64,000 nt of DNA from a virus: positions 1-64,000 of IMG/VR virus record IMGVR_UViG_3300044959_000237. One strand, written 5' to 3'. How positions within the stretch are numbered: the stretch's first letter is position 1; every line of letters begins with the position of its first letter. Below the pieces are notes generated by a model, which did no database searches, had not been told where the DNA came from, and worked only from the letters and a program-made list of their open reading frames with translations. The position numbers and the translations under genes are program-made. This document shows, piece after piece, positions 34,526-43,140 of this stretch.

Positions 34526-35821
34526 ATGAAACATTACATAATAGATAGAAGAAAAAATCCAAAAGGTAAAAGTGTAACAAATCGACAGAAATTCATTGAA
34601 AAATACAAAAAACAAATAAAGGAAGTTGTCAAGAAATCAATAAAAGAAGGAAAAATTCAGGATATTGGAAATGATGGTGCAATTGTTACAATTCCGAAAG
34701 ATAATTTATCGGAACCGAATATCGATTATGACAGAAAAACCGGAAAAAAAGATCTGGTTGTTCCTCATAATCCCGGATACAATGAAGGAGATACTATTGA
34801 AAAACCCAAAGGAGGAGGCGGAAACGGTACAGGAAAGGGAAACGCTTCCGGTTCCGGAGAAGGCGAAGATCAGTTTCAATTCAAGATCAGTCGTGACGAA
34901 TTTTTCGACTTGCTTTTCGAAGATCTGGAATTACCAAATCTTGTAAAAAAGAAGTTCGAAGAACTTGAACAATTCAAGTTGAAAAGAGCCGGGTTCAAAA
35001 ATCGTGGTGATCCCGTAAATCTCGACATAAAACAAACTTTCAGAAAAAGTTACATGAGGCGAATAAGTCTCAATCGTCCAGATGAAAGTGAAATCGAAGA
35101 TTTGGAAGTAAAAATCAAAAACGAAAAAGACGAGAACAAGAAAAAGGAATTGATTCGACAACTCGAAGAAATGAAAAGAAAAATTTTAGAAATTCCTTTT
35201 CTCGACAATCTGGATTTGAAATTGAGAAATTTCGAACCCAGACCCTTGCCTTCGAATAGAGCCGTCATGTTTGCCATCATGGATGTTTCAGCATCCATGG
35301 ACGAAGAAAAAAAGACCATTTCCAAAATATTCTTTCTTCTTCTTTATACTTTTTTGAGAAAAAAATACGACAAGGTGGAAATAGTTTTCATAAGACATCA
35401 TTCTGTTGCAGAAGAAACAAACGAAGAAGACTTTTTTCACAAGAAAGAAACAGGTGGTACGGTTGTCAGTTCTGCTCTCGAACTGTCTTTGAAAATAATA
35501 GAAGAAAGATATTCGCCAGAAGAATGGAACATATATTTTTCTCAAAGTTCCGATGGTGACAATTACGAGACAGACAATTCCAAAGTTATTGCTTTGACAA
35601 ATAAAATTTTGGACATATGTCAGTATTTTGCTTATATAGAAATTGATACAAGATATTCCAATTACGATATCTGGAACATGAATACGATACGGGGAGAAAC
35701 AAGTTTGTGGAAAACTTACAAAAAGATCAATAATCCAATTCTTCAAATGTCTGTTATAAGAAACAGAAAAGAAATCTGGAACGTATTCAGAAGTTTGTTT
35801 TCGAAAAACGAAAAACAGTAA
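34526..35821 (+). CDS. yeaH: YeaH/YhbH family protein (DUF444, von Willebrand A domain)
   Basis: The 431-aa product aligns by eye along its whole length with E. coli YeaH. It has IDRRKNPKGKSVTNRQKFI at the start, VTIPKDNLSEP, a Gly-rich linker (KGGGGNGTGKGNASGSGEGE), FQFKISRDEFFDLLFEDLEL, then a vWA domain with the metal-binding DVSASMD motif (about 253-260). FIRHHSVAEETNEEDFFHKK, ETGGTVVSSAL and SSDGDNY follow. I chose the ATG at 34526, which gives the family N-terminus; an ATG at 34478 would overlap prkA. In bacteria YeaG and YeaH work together, YeaH being a phosphorylation target or adaptor. It lies 17 bases after prkA in the same operon. SpoVR is not present. Confidence 0.95.
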   Translation: MKHYIIDRRKNPKGKSVTNRQKFIEKYKKQIKEVVKKSIKEGKIQDIGNDGAIVTIPKDNLSEPNIDYDRKTGKKDLVVPHNPGYNEGDTIEKPKGGGGNGTGKGNASGSGEGEDQFQFKISRDEFFDLLFEDLELPNLVKKKFEELEQFKLKRAGFKNRGDPVNLDIKQTFRKSYMRRISLNRPDESEIEDLEVKIKNEKDENKKKELIRQLEEMKRKILEIPFLDNLDLKLRNFEPRPLPSNRAVMFAIMDVSASMDEEKKTISKIFFLLLYTFLRKKYDKVEIVFIRHHSVAEETNEEDFFHKKETGGTVVSSALELSLKIIEERYSPEEWNIYFSQSSDGDNYETDNSKVIALTNKILDICQYFAYIEIDTRYSNYDIWNMNTIRGETSLWKTYKKINNPILQMSVIRNRKEIWNVFRSLFSKNEKQ

Positions 35822-35890
35822 ATTGCTCACAATTTCAGTTGCAGATTATCTGTAAAAATATCATGAAAAGTCGAAAAGAAAATTTTCGGA

Positions 35891-36289
35891 CTATTCGATA
35901 GATACGGGTTTTGAAATCAACTTGAAATAAGCTTTTTCTCTGTCTTCGAAGGTTTTGAACAAAATAACAATTTCCAGAGTATCGTCATTTTTTTCATCGT
36001 AAACAATCGTTTTATATAAAGTCAAGATTGGCAAAATTACATTTTCATAATTGAATTCGTATATTTCTTTTTTCAAAATAAAAGTTATACCATACTCGTA
36101 TGATTTTTTTTCCATTGAAAATGTTTCGAAAAATTTTTTCATGTTTCCATAATTTTCAGATTCATCATCAATGTCATCTTCATTTTCGATAAAAGTTATT
36201 TTTATCGACCAGAATTTCGATGAAATATCGGAAAGTTTTTCGAGCAAATTCGACATTTTATCGAATCTAACTTCGATTTTCAATTTCAA
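35891..36289 (-). CDS. Hypothetical protein, 132 aa
   Basis: The function is not recognised. It has an acidic loop (ENEDDIDDESENYGN) flanked by beta-like strands and helices, consistent with an alpha/beta fold. The start TTG at 36289 overlaps the stop of the upstream gene by 4 bases; an ATG 11 codons later is the alternative. It is coupled to the DsbA-like gene. Confidence 0.6.
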   Translation of the reverse strand: MKLKIEVRFDKMSNLLEKLSDISSKFWSIKITFIENEDDIDDESENYGNMKKFFETFSMEKKSYEYGITFILKKEIYEFNYENVILPILTLYKTIVYDEKNDDTLEIVILFKTFEDREKAYFKLISKPVSIE

Positions 36290-36546
36290 TCCATAATAGA
36301 TTCGACGATATCGATAATGTTTTTTTCTTCTTCGAGTAGCAACATGTTGTTTTTGTTTTTGACAGTAAACATGACACGAATTGTTTTTCTGAGAATTTTT
36401 TTACTCAATCCGGTTTCCTCTTCGATTTTTTTAATCTCTTCGCTGAGATTTTCTCTCAATTCCTTGATTTGTTCCAAAGTATCAATTCCATATTTTACAA
36501 GTGAACGAACTTTCTCGATCTGAGTATTGTTGAGAACTTCATTCAT
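36286..36546 (-). CDS. T4 DsbA-like double-strand DNA binding protein, 86 aa
   Basis: The pattern of the last 60 residues (LREN-x3-EEIKKIEEETGLSKKILRKTIRVMFTVKN, then LLLEEEKNIIDIVESI) resembles the phage DsbA family. DsbA is a small dsDNA-binding protein that stimulates late transcription in T4. Length (86 aa) is close to T4 DsbA (about 89). AAAAGGGAG precedes the ATG. The match is by eye; other small helical DNA-binding proteins remain possible. Confidence 0.5.
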   Translation of the reverse strand: MNEVLNNTQIEKVRSLVKYGIDTLEQIKELRENLSEEIKKIEEETGLSKKILRKTIRVMFTVKNKNNMLLLEEEKNIIDIVESIMD

Positions 36547-36889
36547 TTTTTTTCTCCCTTTTCGACAAAAGAAGAATACAGTAATAAAATAAAAATGTCA
36601 ATTACTCGTTTCGAGTATATTTGAAAGCAAAACATTTGTCCATGATTGGTTCGTGGGTTTTTTTCGAAATTGCATTCCATTCACTTTCTTGATTGAAGTG
36701 TTTTTTTGTTTTGTTTCTAATTTCAGTTCGAACAGAATGATTTCAGTTACTTGCGATTTAATGTAAAAAAAAAACTGGAATGAAAATCATTTTCTGTAAA
36801 GAAAAAACCTGCTTGACAGATTTTCTTTTCTTGTGTAGAAATTTACAAGAATACGAGTTTTCTTCGTTTTTGAGAACGGGAAATATTAC
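36547..36889. other. Divergent intergenic region, 343 bp
   Basis: It lies between the DsbA-like gene (minus) and the first paralogous membrane protein (plus). It has a sigma70-like promoter at 36813-36841. No other feature is visible. Confidence 0.4.
36813..36841 (+). promoter_or_regulatory. Sigma70-like promoter before the paralog pair
   Basis: Perfect -35 TTGACA (36813-36818), a 17-base spacer and -10 TAGAAA (36836-36841), 48 bases before the GTG at 36890. Confidence 0.5.
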
Positions 36890-37564
36890 GTGAAAAGCAT
36901 TGTAAAAAGAAAATGTGATTTGAAAGAATTCTTTTTGAAACAATTTTTCTTCTATATGGACGAGAAAAAATCGAAAAGTTGTTGTATTGTTCGTTTTTTT
37001 CTGAAAAGATTTTATCTTGCATCGAAAGAGGAAAACAATAAAGACAGATTTCAAATATTGTTCGACATTTTGAAAAAATTTCTGATCGTAACGAAATTGA
37101 TGAATTTGATTCATTTCTATGTTTTTTATTTCTTGTTCATTTCATTGAAATACAACGATTTTACAATTATTTTCGATTATTTTTTGAACTTTTTGAATCA
37201 CAAAAACATTTACGAAATTTTGAAAGAAGAAAAGAAATATCATCTTGTTTTTGTTTTCGAAGAAATTGATCGATTCGACGATGTAAATAGAAATGTAAAG
37301 AATTTCTTCTTCTCCAAAAAAGAACTTGTTCCTTTTTTGAATGAAAACAAGTACGATATTGTTTTCATGAATAAGGAATTCTTTTTTCTTCGAAGATCGT
37401 TCTTTTCCGAAAATAGTAAACATTTCAATTTCAAGAAAATGTTTTTTCAGGATTTTCTCGAAAAAGCGAAACAGAATGAAAAAAGATTCTGGTATCTACA
37501 TTTGTATGTAATTGAATTGAAAGAACATGAAAACAGAATTTTGTTGGATTTGATGAATTTTTGA
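36890..37564 (+). CDS. Membrane protein, paralog 1 (224 aa)
   Basis: The function is not recognised. GTG start. One hydrophobic segment (LIHFYVFYFLFISL, about residues 71-84) could be a membrane helix. The C-terminal half has KKYHLVFVFEEIDRF, KYDIVFMNKEF and FFQDFLEKAKQNEKRFWYLH, then LYVIELKEHEN. These match the protein encoded next in the same order, so the two are tandem duplicates. The soluble part reads like an alpha/beta domain. The promoter at 36813 suggests early expression. Confidence 0.65.
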   Translation: MKSIVKRKCDLKEFFLKQFFFYMDEKKSKSCCIVRFFLKRFYLASKEENNKDRFQILFDILKKFLIVTKLMNLIHFYVFYFLFISLKYNDFTIIFDYFLNFLNHKNIYEILKEEKKYHLVFVFEEIDRFDDVNRNVKNFFFSKKELVPFLNENKYDIVFMNKEFFFLRRSFFSENSKHFNFKKMFFQDFLEKAKQNEKRFWYLHLYVIELKEHENRILLDLMNF

Positions 37565-37650
37565 TATTGACTTCTTGTTTTTTCTTCTTTATTCTGACAA
37601 TGCAACGGGAAATTTTTTTCGATTGCAAATTTTTCTCGAATTTGTGAAAA

Positions 37651-38586
37651 TTGAAAAAAGTACCAAGTTTTCAGACAATGAATCACGTTTATGATTTCGA
37701 AGTCGAAAACAACATGAAGAAATTTTATTGTTTGAACGATTTTCTGTTCGAACAATTCGAACATTATCTCAATAAAAATAAAATCGAAAATTCAATTATA
37801 TACTGTTTTCTGAAAAATCATGGTTATACATGGAAAGATGAAAACAATAGGGAAATATGTAAAAACAAAATCAAAATTTCAATTTTGAGTACAATTTTGA
37901 AAATTTCCAATTTCGATTTTTCGAAATTTTTTTCGTTCTTTTTGTTTTTCATGGCCATTACTTTTATTTTTTCCATGTATTTCTTCCAGAAAAATTCGAA
38001 TATCGTACTTTTGTTATATTTGTCAATTTTCATTGTTTTTTCATGTTATTTTACAATGATCAAAATTTCACATTTTGTCAAAGAAAATCTTATTCGTCAT
38101 CATTTTTTCGAATCGTTGAAATACAATCGAATTTTCAATCTCTTGAATTCTTATCTTTATTATAGAACCATTGATGAAATCTTTTCTTTCGAAAAAAAAT
38201 ATCATGTCGTTTTCGTTTTTCAGGAAATAAACGAATTTTTTGTCGACAAATTTCATTATGAAAAAGTTCATGGTAATTATTACGATTTTCTTCACAAATT
38301 CGAAGACGAGCAATGTTTTATTGTAAATTCTGAAATTGTCAGAGAATTCTACTTTCCAAAAAATGAACTCATCAAAGTTTCAGACGAAAAATGTTTCGAT
38401 ATTGTCTTCAGTAAAAAAAAATTTACAAACATCGAACTTGAAGAGGAAAAACTGAAAAAAAGTTATTTTCAGGATTTTTACAAAGAAGCAAAAGAAAAAG
38501 AAAAAAAATTTTGGTACATTCATGTTTATGTAATAAAGTTCAAAAAAAACGAAGATGAAATTTTTTTGCAGATTCTTTTATCATGA
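37651..38586 (+). CDS. Membrane protein, paralog 2 (up to 311 aa)
   Basis: It is a paralog of the preceding gene. It has two adjacent membrane helices (about residues 92-112 FFSFFLFFMAITFIFSMYFF and 120-142), then KKYHVVFVFQEINEF, CFDIVFSKKKF, YFQDFYKEAKEKEKKFWYIH and VYVIKFKKNEDEI. The start is unsure: TTG at 37651, or ATGs at 37678 and 37714; the last gives an N-terminus (KKFYCLNDFLFEQF) that aligns with paralog 1. The function is unknown. Confidence 0.65.
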   Translation: MKKVPSFQTMNHVYDFEVENNMKKFYCLNDFLFEQFEHYLNKNKIENSIIYCFLKNHGYTWKDENNREICKNKIKISILSTILKISNFDFSKFFSFFLFFMAITFIFSMYFFQKNSNIVLLLYLSIFIVFSCYFTMIKISHFVKENLIRHHFFESLKYNRIFNLLNSYLYYRTIDEIFSFEKKYHVVFVFQEINEFFVDKFHYEKVHGNYYDFLHKFEDEQCFIVNSEIVREFYFPKNELIKVSDEKCFDIVFSKKKFTNIELEEEKLKKSYFQDFYKEAKEKEKKFWYIHVYVIKFKKNEDEIFLQILLS

Positions 38587-38663
38587 ACATTTTTTGAAAA
38601 AAATTTTCGGACTTTCGAAACATGAGGGTTTTGCACAAAAATTACAATAAGGAGAAAAACAAA

Positions 38664-39029
38664 ATGATGGATATACTATATTCTGGTTCCCTGTTTTTCG
38701 AAAAAATTTCAATTGATTTCGATTTTGACACGAACAAAAACCTGTATCTGTATCCGGTTTTCATGAATTTCAATGACAGAAAAATTTATGTTGGCGATGC
38801 TTATGATCTGAAAACGGCAAATCATATAAGAGAAAATCTGGAACATCTTGTAAAAAATACTTCGGTCGATTTTGGAATAATAAAATTGAAGACGAATTAC
38901 GATCATTTCAATTTTATTGAAAATTTTTTCGAATCGAGAAATATGAATTGCTTGGAAATAGAGAAAAATGAAAATGGAACTTTTGTTGTTTTTATAAAAT
39001 GTTTTTTAATAGTTGAAAAAAATGATTGA
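38664..39029 (+). CDS. Hypothetical protein, 121 aa
   Basis: The function is not recognised. I chose the ATG at 38664 because a strong AAGGAG lies 9 bases upstream. The small alpha/beta protein has LYLYPVFMNFNDRKIYVGDA then a helix (LKTANHIRENLEHLVKN) and paired strands (FGIIKLKTNY, GTFVVFIKCF). It follows the two paralogs and may share their transcript. Confidence 0.65.
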   Translation: MMDILYSGSLFFEKISIDFDFDTNKNLYLYPVFMNFNDRKIYVGDAYDLKTANHIRENLEHLVKNTSVDFGIIKLKTNYDHFNFIENFFESRNMNCLEIEKNENGTFVVFIKCFLIVEKND

Positions 39030-39033
39030 AAAA

Positions 39034-39513
39034 TCAAAACAAAAGTTCATCAGGGTGATAATAGGTTATTGCATACTTTATGCAACCATTTATGACATAT
39101 TCACTCAAATCGTCAATTAGAATTCTGCAATTTTTTCGAAAAGCAATCTTTCCTTTCCATTCCTTCAATTGATTTACAATTTCAATATTGTTTTTTTGTT
39201 TGTCGAGAATGTAATTGTTATTTACAATTTTTTCATATTCTTCTATGTATTTTTTCGGCAAACCTGTTATACTTTTGAAATATGATTCGTCGAGTCCGGA
39301 TTCGTTTTTTATATCGTTGAAAGCATTTTCAAAATATTCATTGTATCTGAAAGTTATCAAATGAATGTCATGTTTATCTTTGTTGTTTTTCAAATACTCC
39401 CATATGAATTCCTTGACTTTACTGCAACCAATAAGAGTATGATCGATATCCAAAGCAATATTCTCGTGTTTCGAAAAAATCACAGGAATTTTGGTAATTT
39501 CATAGTTTTTCAT
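39034..39513 (-). CDS. HAD-family phosphatase
   Basis: The 159-aa product has the HAD motif I ALDIDHTL (catalytic Asp 22 and Asp 24), motif II LITFR (Thr about residue 54), a basic stretch with lysines before residue 125, and motif IV LIDDLSEYVINGC (Asp-Asp about 134-135). It is small, with no obvious cap domain, like phage 5'-nucleotidase or T4 Pnkp-like phosphatase domains. The substrate is unknown. GAGGTTG precedes the ATG. Confidence 0.8.
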   Translation of the reverse strand: MKNYEITKIPVIFSKHENIALDIDHTLIGCSKVKEFIWEYLKNNKDKHDIHLITFRYNEYFENAFNDIKNESGLDESYFKSITGLPKKYIEEYEKIVNNNYILDKQKNNIEIVNQLKEWKGKIAFRKNCRILIDDLSEYVINGCIKYAITYYHPDELLF

Positions 39514-39562
39514 GAATTTTCAACCTCGAAAATTTGCAATTTTCATCAAAAAACGATCAATT

Positions 39563-40120
39563 TCATGAAGTTTTTGTATTGAATTTTATTTTTCTTTTTA
39601 CCTTTCTTTCCTTTTTCGAATTTTCGGTATTTTCTTTTTTTGTCGTTTTTCTGGTTTTTCTGATTTTTTCAATTGCTTCGATTTTATTATTTTCGTTTTT
39701 TTCGATGATATTGTTCAAATCAAAAAACACTCGATCATTTTCGACAGAATTTTCACAGTGAATTATTACCAATTCAAAATCATTCGATTTGAAAAATTTT
39801 ATTTTCTTTTGTTGAATTTTCTGTTTTTCCAGAAATGTCGAAATTTCATTTTTCATATTTTCCAAATTTTCTCCTGAAATGACAATCTTGTTTTTGTTTA
39901 TGTTTTTATTTTTCAAAAACATTTTTTGTATATATTGCAGTCTGAAAAATTCATTTTGTAAATTTTCCGGAATGGACAACAAAATAAAATCATCTTTATT
40001 TTCATATTTTACCGAATTTTTTTCCAAAAGATTTTTCAATTGAAACCATTCGAAAAGAAAATCATCGTTTATCGATCTTTCTATCATGAAATGAGGATTT
40101 CTTATCAATACATCGATCAT
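39563..40120 (-). CDS. Hypothetical protein with basic tail, 185 aa
   Basis: The function is not recognised. Its N-terminal domain is alpha/beta (FILLSIPENLQNEFFRLQYI, FELVIIHCENSVENDRVFFD). The last 35 residues are strongly basic and Thr/Lys-rich (RKTRKTTKKE, KKERKVKRKIKF), likely binding nucleic acid. AAAGGAAAATTAC precedes the ATG; a late-type box lies at 40148-40142. Confidence 0.65.
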   Translation of the reverse strand: MIDVLIRNPHFMIERSINDDFLFEWFQLKNLLEKNSVKYENKDDFILLSIPENLQNEFFRLQYIQKMFLKNKNINKNKIVISGENLENMKNEISTFLEKQKIQQKKIKFFKSNDFELVIIHCENSVENDRVFFDLNNIIEKNENNKIEAIEKIRKTRKTTKKENTENSKKERKVKRKIKFNTKTS

Positions 40121-40141
40121 CTGTAATTTTCCTTTTTCGAA

Positions 40142-40148
40142 TATTTAT
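40142..40148 (-). promoter_or_regulatory. Late-type promoter box before the 185-aa gene
   Basis: ATAAATA on the minus strand, 22 bases before the ATG at 40120. Confidence 0.35.
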
Positions 40149-40189
40149 GAAACAAAAGGTAAAAATGATTGAATTTTCGAAAAGACAAA

Positions 40190-42580
40190 TCAATAAAGTT
40201 TGTGTGAATAAATTATTGTCTTGTAAATTCTATACAATCTTTTTCCATCAGGACGTACGAATACGGAATCTCCACCATAAGCATTGACGTATTTCAATTT
40301 TGCCGAAGACAAATCCCAGAAATTTTTCAATTCGTAACGCCGTATCAAATCTGGTTGTATGACATAGATAACATTGCCTGAATCATTGAAATAGATATCT
40401 GCTAATCCATAATCATGTATTCCGAGAAAGACATTATCATAAGTTGCAGTAGAAATATTCCAATCAGAACTCAATGTATACGAATGTATTTTTCGACTCG
40501 TTCTTCCCACTATATAAAATTTTTTTCCATCAGGTCTGAAAAACATGCCAGTTGGTTGTAATTCTTCCGTATCTACAGAAAAACTTACATTATCATACGT
40601 TATTGTAGAAATATTCCATGGTATACTCAAAGTGTAAGAATATATACTACGATTATTATATCCAAGAATATACATTTTTGTTCCGTCGGGTTTGAAACGT
40701 ATACTTGTGGGCAAGAAATCTTGTGTAATAGAATAACTCGTACCATCATCAATTGCAGTGGAAATATTCCATGGAGAAGATAATGTATAAGAACGTATGG
40801 TTTTATTGAAAGCAGTTATGATATAAAATTTGGTACCATCAGGTTTGAAAAATAAATCTATAGGATAATCACCCAAAAATGGTAACAAATCCAAACTGTT
40901 TTCGATAATGAAAGGAAAATTCAATTCAAATGGTTTTATTGTACTCGAATGAAGAATTGAACCATTGGCAGAATCGGTTATATAAATTTTTTCTCCATTG
41001 TTCTTCAAAAAAACTCCGGTAGGAAAAGCATTGTAAGTGTTGATGTAGAAAATGTTGTTATCATATGTTCCACTACCAAGATTCCATGGAGTTCCAAGTG
41101 TGTATGAAGCAACAATATTATTGAAAGCATCGAATACGACCACATATACTTTTTTTCCGTCTGGTTTGAAAAATATCGATCTTGGAGTAGAGTCTTCATT
41201 TTCAATGTACAAAGAATCTCCATAACCATCGAAAGTTGCAGTCGAAATATCCCAAGAACTGGAAAGAGAATAAGAATATATTCCTTCAGAATCACCAGTT
41301 ATGTACATTTTTGTACCATCGAATTTGAAAAATAATCCAAAAGGTAATGATTCTTCACTTCCGACATCAAAATCCAAACCATCATATGTTGCCGAGGATA
41401 TATCCCATGCATTACTCAAGGTATAGGAGTATACCCTGGTATTTGTAGAACCAAGAATATACATTTTAGTACCATCTGTTTTGAAAAACAATGAAGTAGG
41501 ATTCGAATCTTCGCTTCCAACATAGAATTCCAAACCATCATATGTTGCAGTATCCACTTCCCATGGAGTGCTCAAAGTATACGAATATACTTTTGCAGTC
41601 GTAGAACCCAAAATATACATCTTGAGACCATCCGATCTGAAAAATATTTCTTCTGGTGTTTTATCTTCGTTTCCAACATAAAAGTTTTCAATGTTGTAAC
41701 TTGCAGTAGAAATTTCCCAAGAATTTTTCAAACTATAAGAAAAAATTTGTGCTTGATTCGAACCCAAAACATATACTCGACTTCCATCATTACGAAAGAA
41801 AAATGAAAAACTTGCCCAATCTTGTCCACCAACGAAAAAACTTTCATCATCGTAACTTGCCGAAGAAATATTCCATGGAGTACTCAATGTATATGAGTAA
41901 ATTCTATCATTGTCATCCCCGATTACATACATCTTTGTACCATCTGGTTTGAAAAATATTTCTTCCGGAAACAAATCTTCCGAAATTACTGAAAAACCAA
42001 AACCATCATAAGAAGCGGTAGAAATATCCCATGGAATACTTAATGTATAGGAGTAAATATTCGAATTGTCTTGTCCAGCAATATAAATTTTTGTTCCATC
42101 GGGTTTGAAATACAATGAATAAACCAAAGTATCTTCATCACCAAAATAGAAATTTACTCCATCATAACTTGCTGAAGATATTTCCCAAGGAATACTCAAT
42201 GTATAAGAATAAATTTGTTTGTTGTCATTTCCGAGTGTATATAATTTTGTGCCATCATTCTTGAAAAACATTGCGGTAAAATACGAATCTTCTGGTCCTA
42301 AAGTAAAACTCGAATTGTCGTAATTTGCCGTGGTAATATCCCACGGAATACTCAAAGTATAAGAATAAATTGTATTGGTATCATAATCGAGCACATACAA
42401 TTTTGTACCATCGTCTCTGAAATACAAATCCATTGGATACGTACTTTGATTTCCTAAAGAAAAAAAGATGTCATTTACAGGAACGGAAATATTGAAAAAA
42501 TTCAATCTTTCCATCAAAAAAAGACCGAAGGAAGAATTGTTTATTTTTATTTTTGCGTTTTCTATTTTCAAATGTACCAT
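40190..42580 (-). CDS. Double beta-propeller fibre/receptor-binding protein, 796 aa
   Basis: After a short N-terminal segment the protein consists of about 14 copies of one unit of about 50-55 residues. Each unit has FFKPDGTKMYVxGxxNxxIYSYTLS then (I)PWDISTASYDGxxFxVGxED. Such units make the blades of beta-propellers; 14 copies fit two seven-bladed rings. Propellers of this type occur in phage fibres and bacterial adhesins that bind surface glycans or proteins. GGGAAAG precedes the ATG at 42580, with a late-type box at 42616-42610. Blades 9-10 are the most degenerate and may form the joint between the rings. Confidence 0.85.
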   Translation of the reverse strand: MVHLKIENAKIKINNSSFGLFLMERLNFFNISVPVNDIFFSLGNQSTYPMDLYFRDDGTKLYVLDYDTNTIYSYTLSIPWDITTANYDNSSFTLGPEDSYFTAMFFKNDGTKLYTLGNDNKQIYSYTLSIPWEISSASYDGVNFYFGDEDTLVYSLYFKPDGTKIYIAGQDNSNIYSYTLSIPWDISTASYDGFGFSVISEDLFPEEIFFKPDGTKMYVIGDDNDRIYSYTLSTPWNISSASYDDESFFVGGQDWASFSFFFRNDGSRVYVLGSNQAQIFSYSLKNSWEISTASYNIENFYVGNEDKTPEEIFFRSDGLKMYILGSTTAKVYSYTLSTPWEVDTATYDGLEFYVGSEDSNPTSLFFKTDGTKMYILGSTNTRVYSYTLSNAWDISSATYDGLDFDVGSEESLPFGLFFKFDGTKMYITGDSEGIYSYSLSSSWDISTATFDGYGDSLYIENEDSTPRSIFFKPDGKKVYVVVFDAFNNIVASYTLGTPWNLGSGTYDNNIFYINTYNAFPTGVFLKNNGEKIYITDSANGSILHSSTIKPFELNFPFIIENSLDLLPFLGDYPIDLFFKPDGTKFYIITAFNKTIRSYTLSSPWNISTAIDDGTSYSITQDFLPTSIRFKPDGTKMYILGYNNRSIYSYTLSIPWNISTITYDNVSFSVDTEELQPTGMFFRPDGKKFYIVGRTSRKIHSYTLSSDWNISTATYDNVFLGIHDYGLADIYFNDSGNVIYVIQPDLIRRYELKNFWDLSSAKLKYVNAYGGDSVFVRPDGKRLYRIYKTIIYSHKLY

Positions 42581-42609
42581 TTCGACTTTCCCGATATTTT
42601 AATTTCAAA

Positions 42610-42616
42610 TATTTAT
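42610..42616 (-). promoter_or_regulatory. Late-type promoter box before the propeller gene
   Basis: ATAAATA on the minus strand, 30 bases before the ATG at 42580 and directly after the terminator of the upstream gene. Confidence 0.4.
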
Positions 42617-42621
42617 TTTAT

Positions 42622-42662
42622 GAAAAAAAAAGGAGGAAGATGTAAATTACATCTTCCTCCTC
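42622..42662 (-). terminator. Rho-independent terminator after the 135-aa gene
   Basis: On the minus strand a stem AGGAGGAAGATGTAA / TTACATCTTCCTCCT (42662-42631) is followed by a run of Ts (42630-42622). It ends transcription of the upstream 135-aa gene just before the propeller gene's own promoter box. Confidence 0.92.
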
Positions 42663-42686
42663 GAAAATTGATTTATTATGATAATT

Positions 42687-43094
42687 TTATATCATAAACT
42701 GAGTCAAAACGACAGAAACGTTGTTGTTGACGGTTGGGGTTGTATAAACAAACCCTGCAATTCCATGAAGTGACTCTTCAAGTGATATATCCGGGCTTGT
42801 CCATGCATCCGGATGTTCGATGGCAAATCTGAAATTATAGACTGGAACAGGTCCAAGACCTGCTGCAGCTGGAAGATCGAGTGGATCTGTTTCTGTTGTT
42901 GTAGTTACACTTCCAATAATGACTGGCTGTGCACGTGTACTGATTATCTCGATCAATTTTTCGAAATTTTTTTGTGAAGTATCTGCAAAATTACCAGTCG
43001 GAGTTATATCGACCAAAGTACGGAGTAAAAAGAAATCCATATCTTTGGTCAAGAATTCTTTTGGTACCGCGGCTCCATGTACTCTTTCTACCAT
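42687..43094 (-). CDS. Probable virion structural protein, 135 aa
   Basis: The exact role is unknown. It has MVERVHGAAVPKEFL, DMDFFLLRTLVDITPTGNF, an Ala/Gly/Pro linker, FAIEHPDAWTSPDIS and a C-terminal strand region (VYTTPTVNNNVSVVLTQFM). The composition is more GC-rich and balanced than neighbours, like abundant structural proteins. CAGGAG precedes the ATG, there is a late-type box (43134-43128) and a strong terminator, so it is a monocistronic, probably highly expressed late gene. Confidence 0.75.
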   Translation of the reverse strand: MVERVHGAAVPKEFLTKDMDFFLLRTLVDITPTGNFADTSQKNFEKLIEIISTRAQPVIIGSVTTTTETDPLDLPAAAGLGPVPVYNFRFAIEHPDAWTSPDISLEESLHGIAGFVYTTPTVNNNVSVVLTQFMI

Positions 43095-43127
43095 TTTATT
43101 TCTCCTGAAAAATAGTTTGGTTGTAAA

Positions 43128-43134
43128 TATTTAT
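43128..43134 (-). promoter_or_regulatory. Late-type promoter box before the 135-aa structural gene
   Basis: ATAAATA on the minus strand, 34 bases before the ATG at 43094. Confidence 0.4.
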
Positions 43135-43140
43135 TATTTT

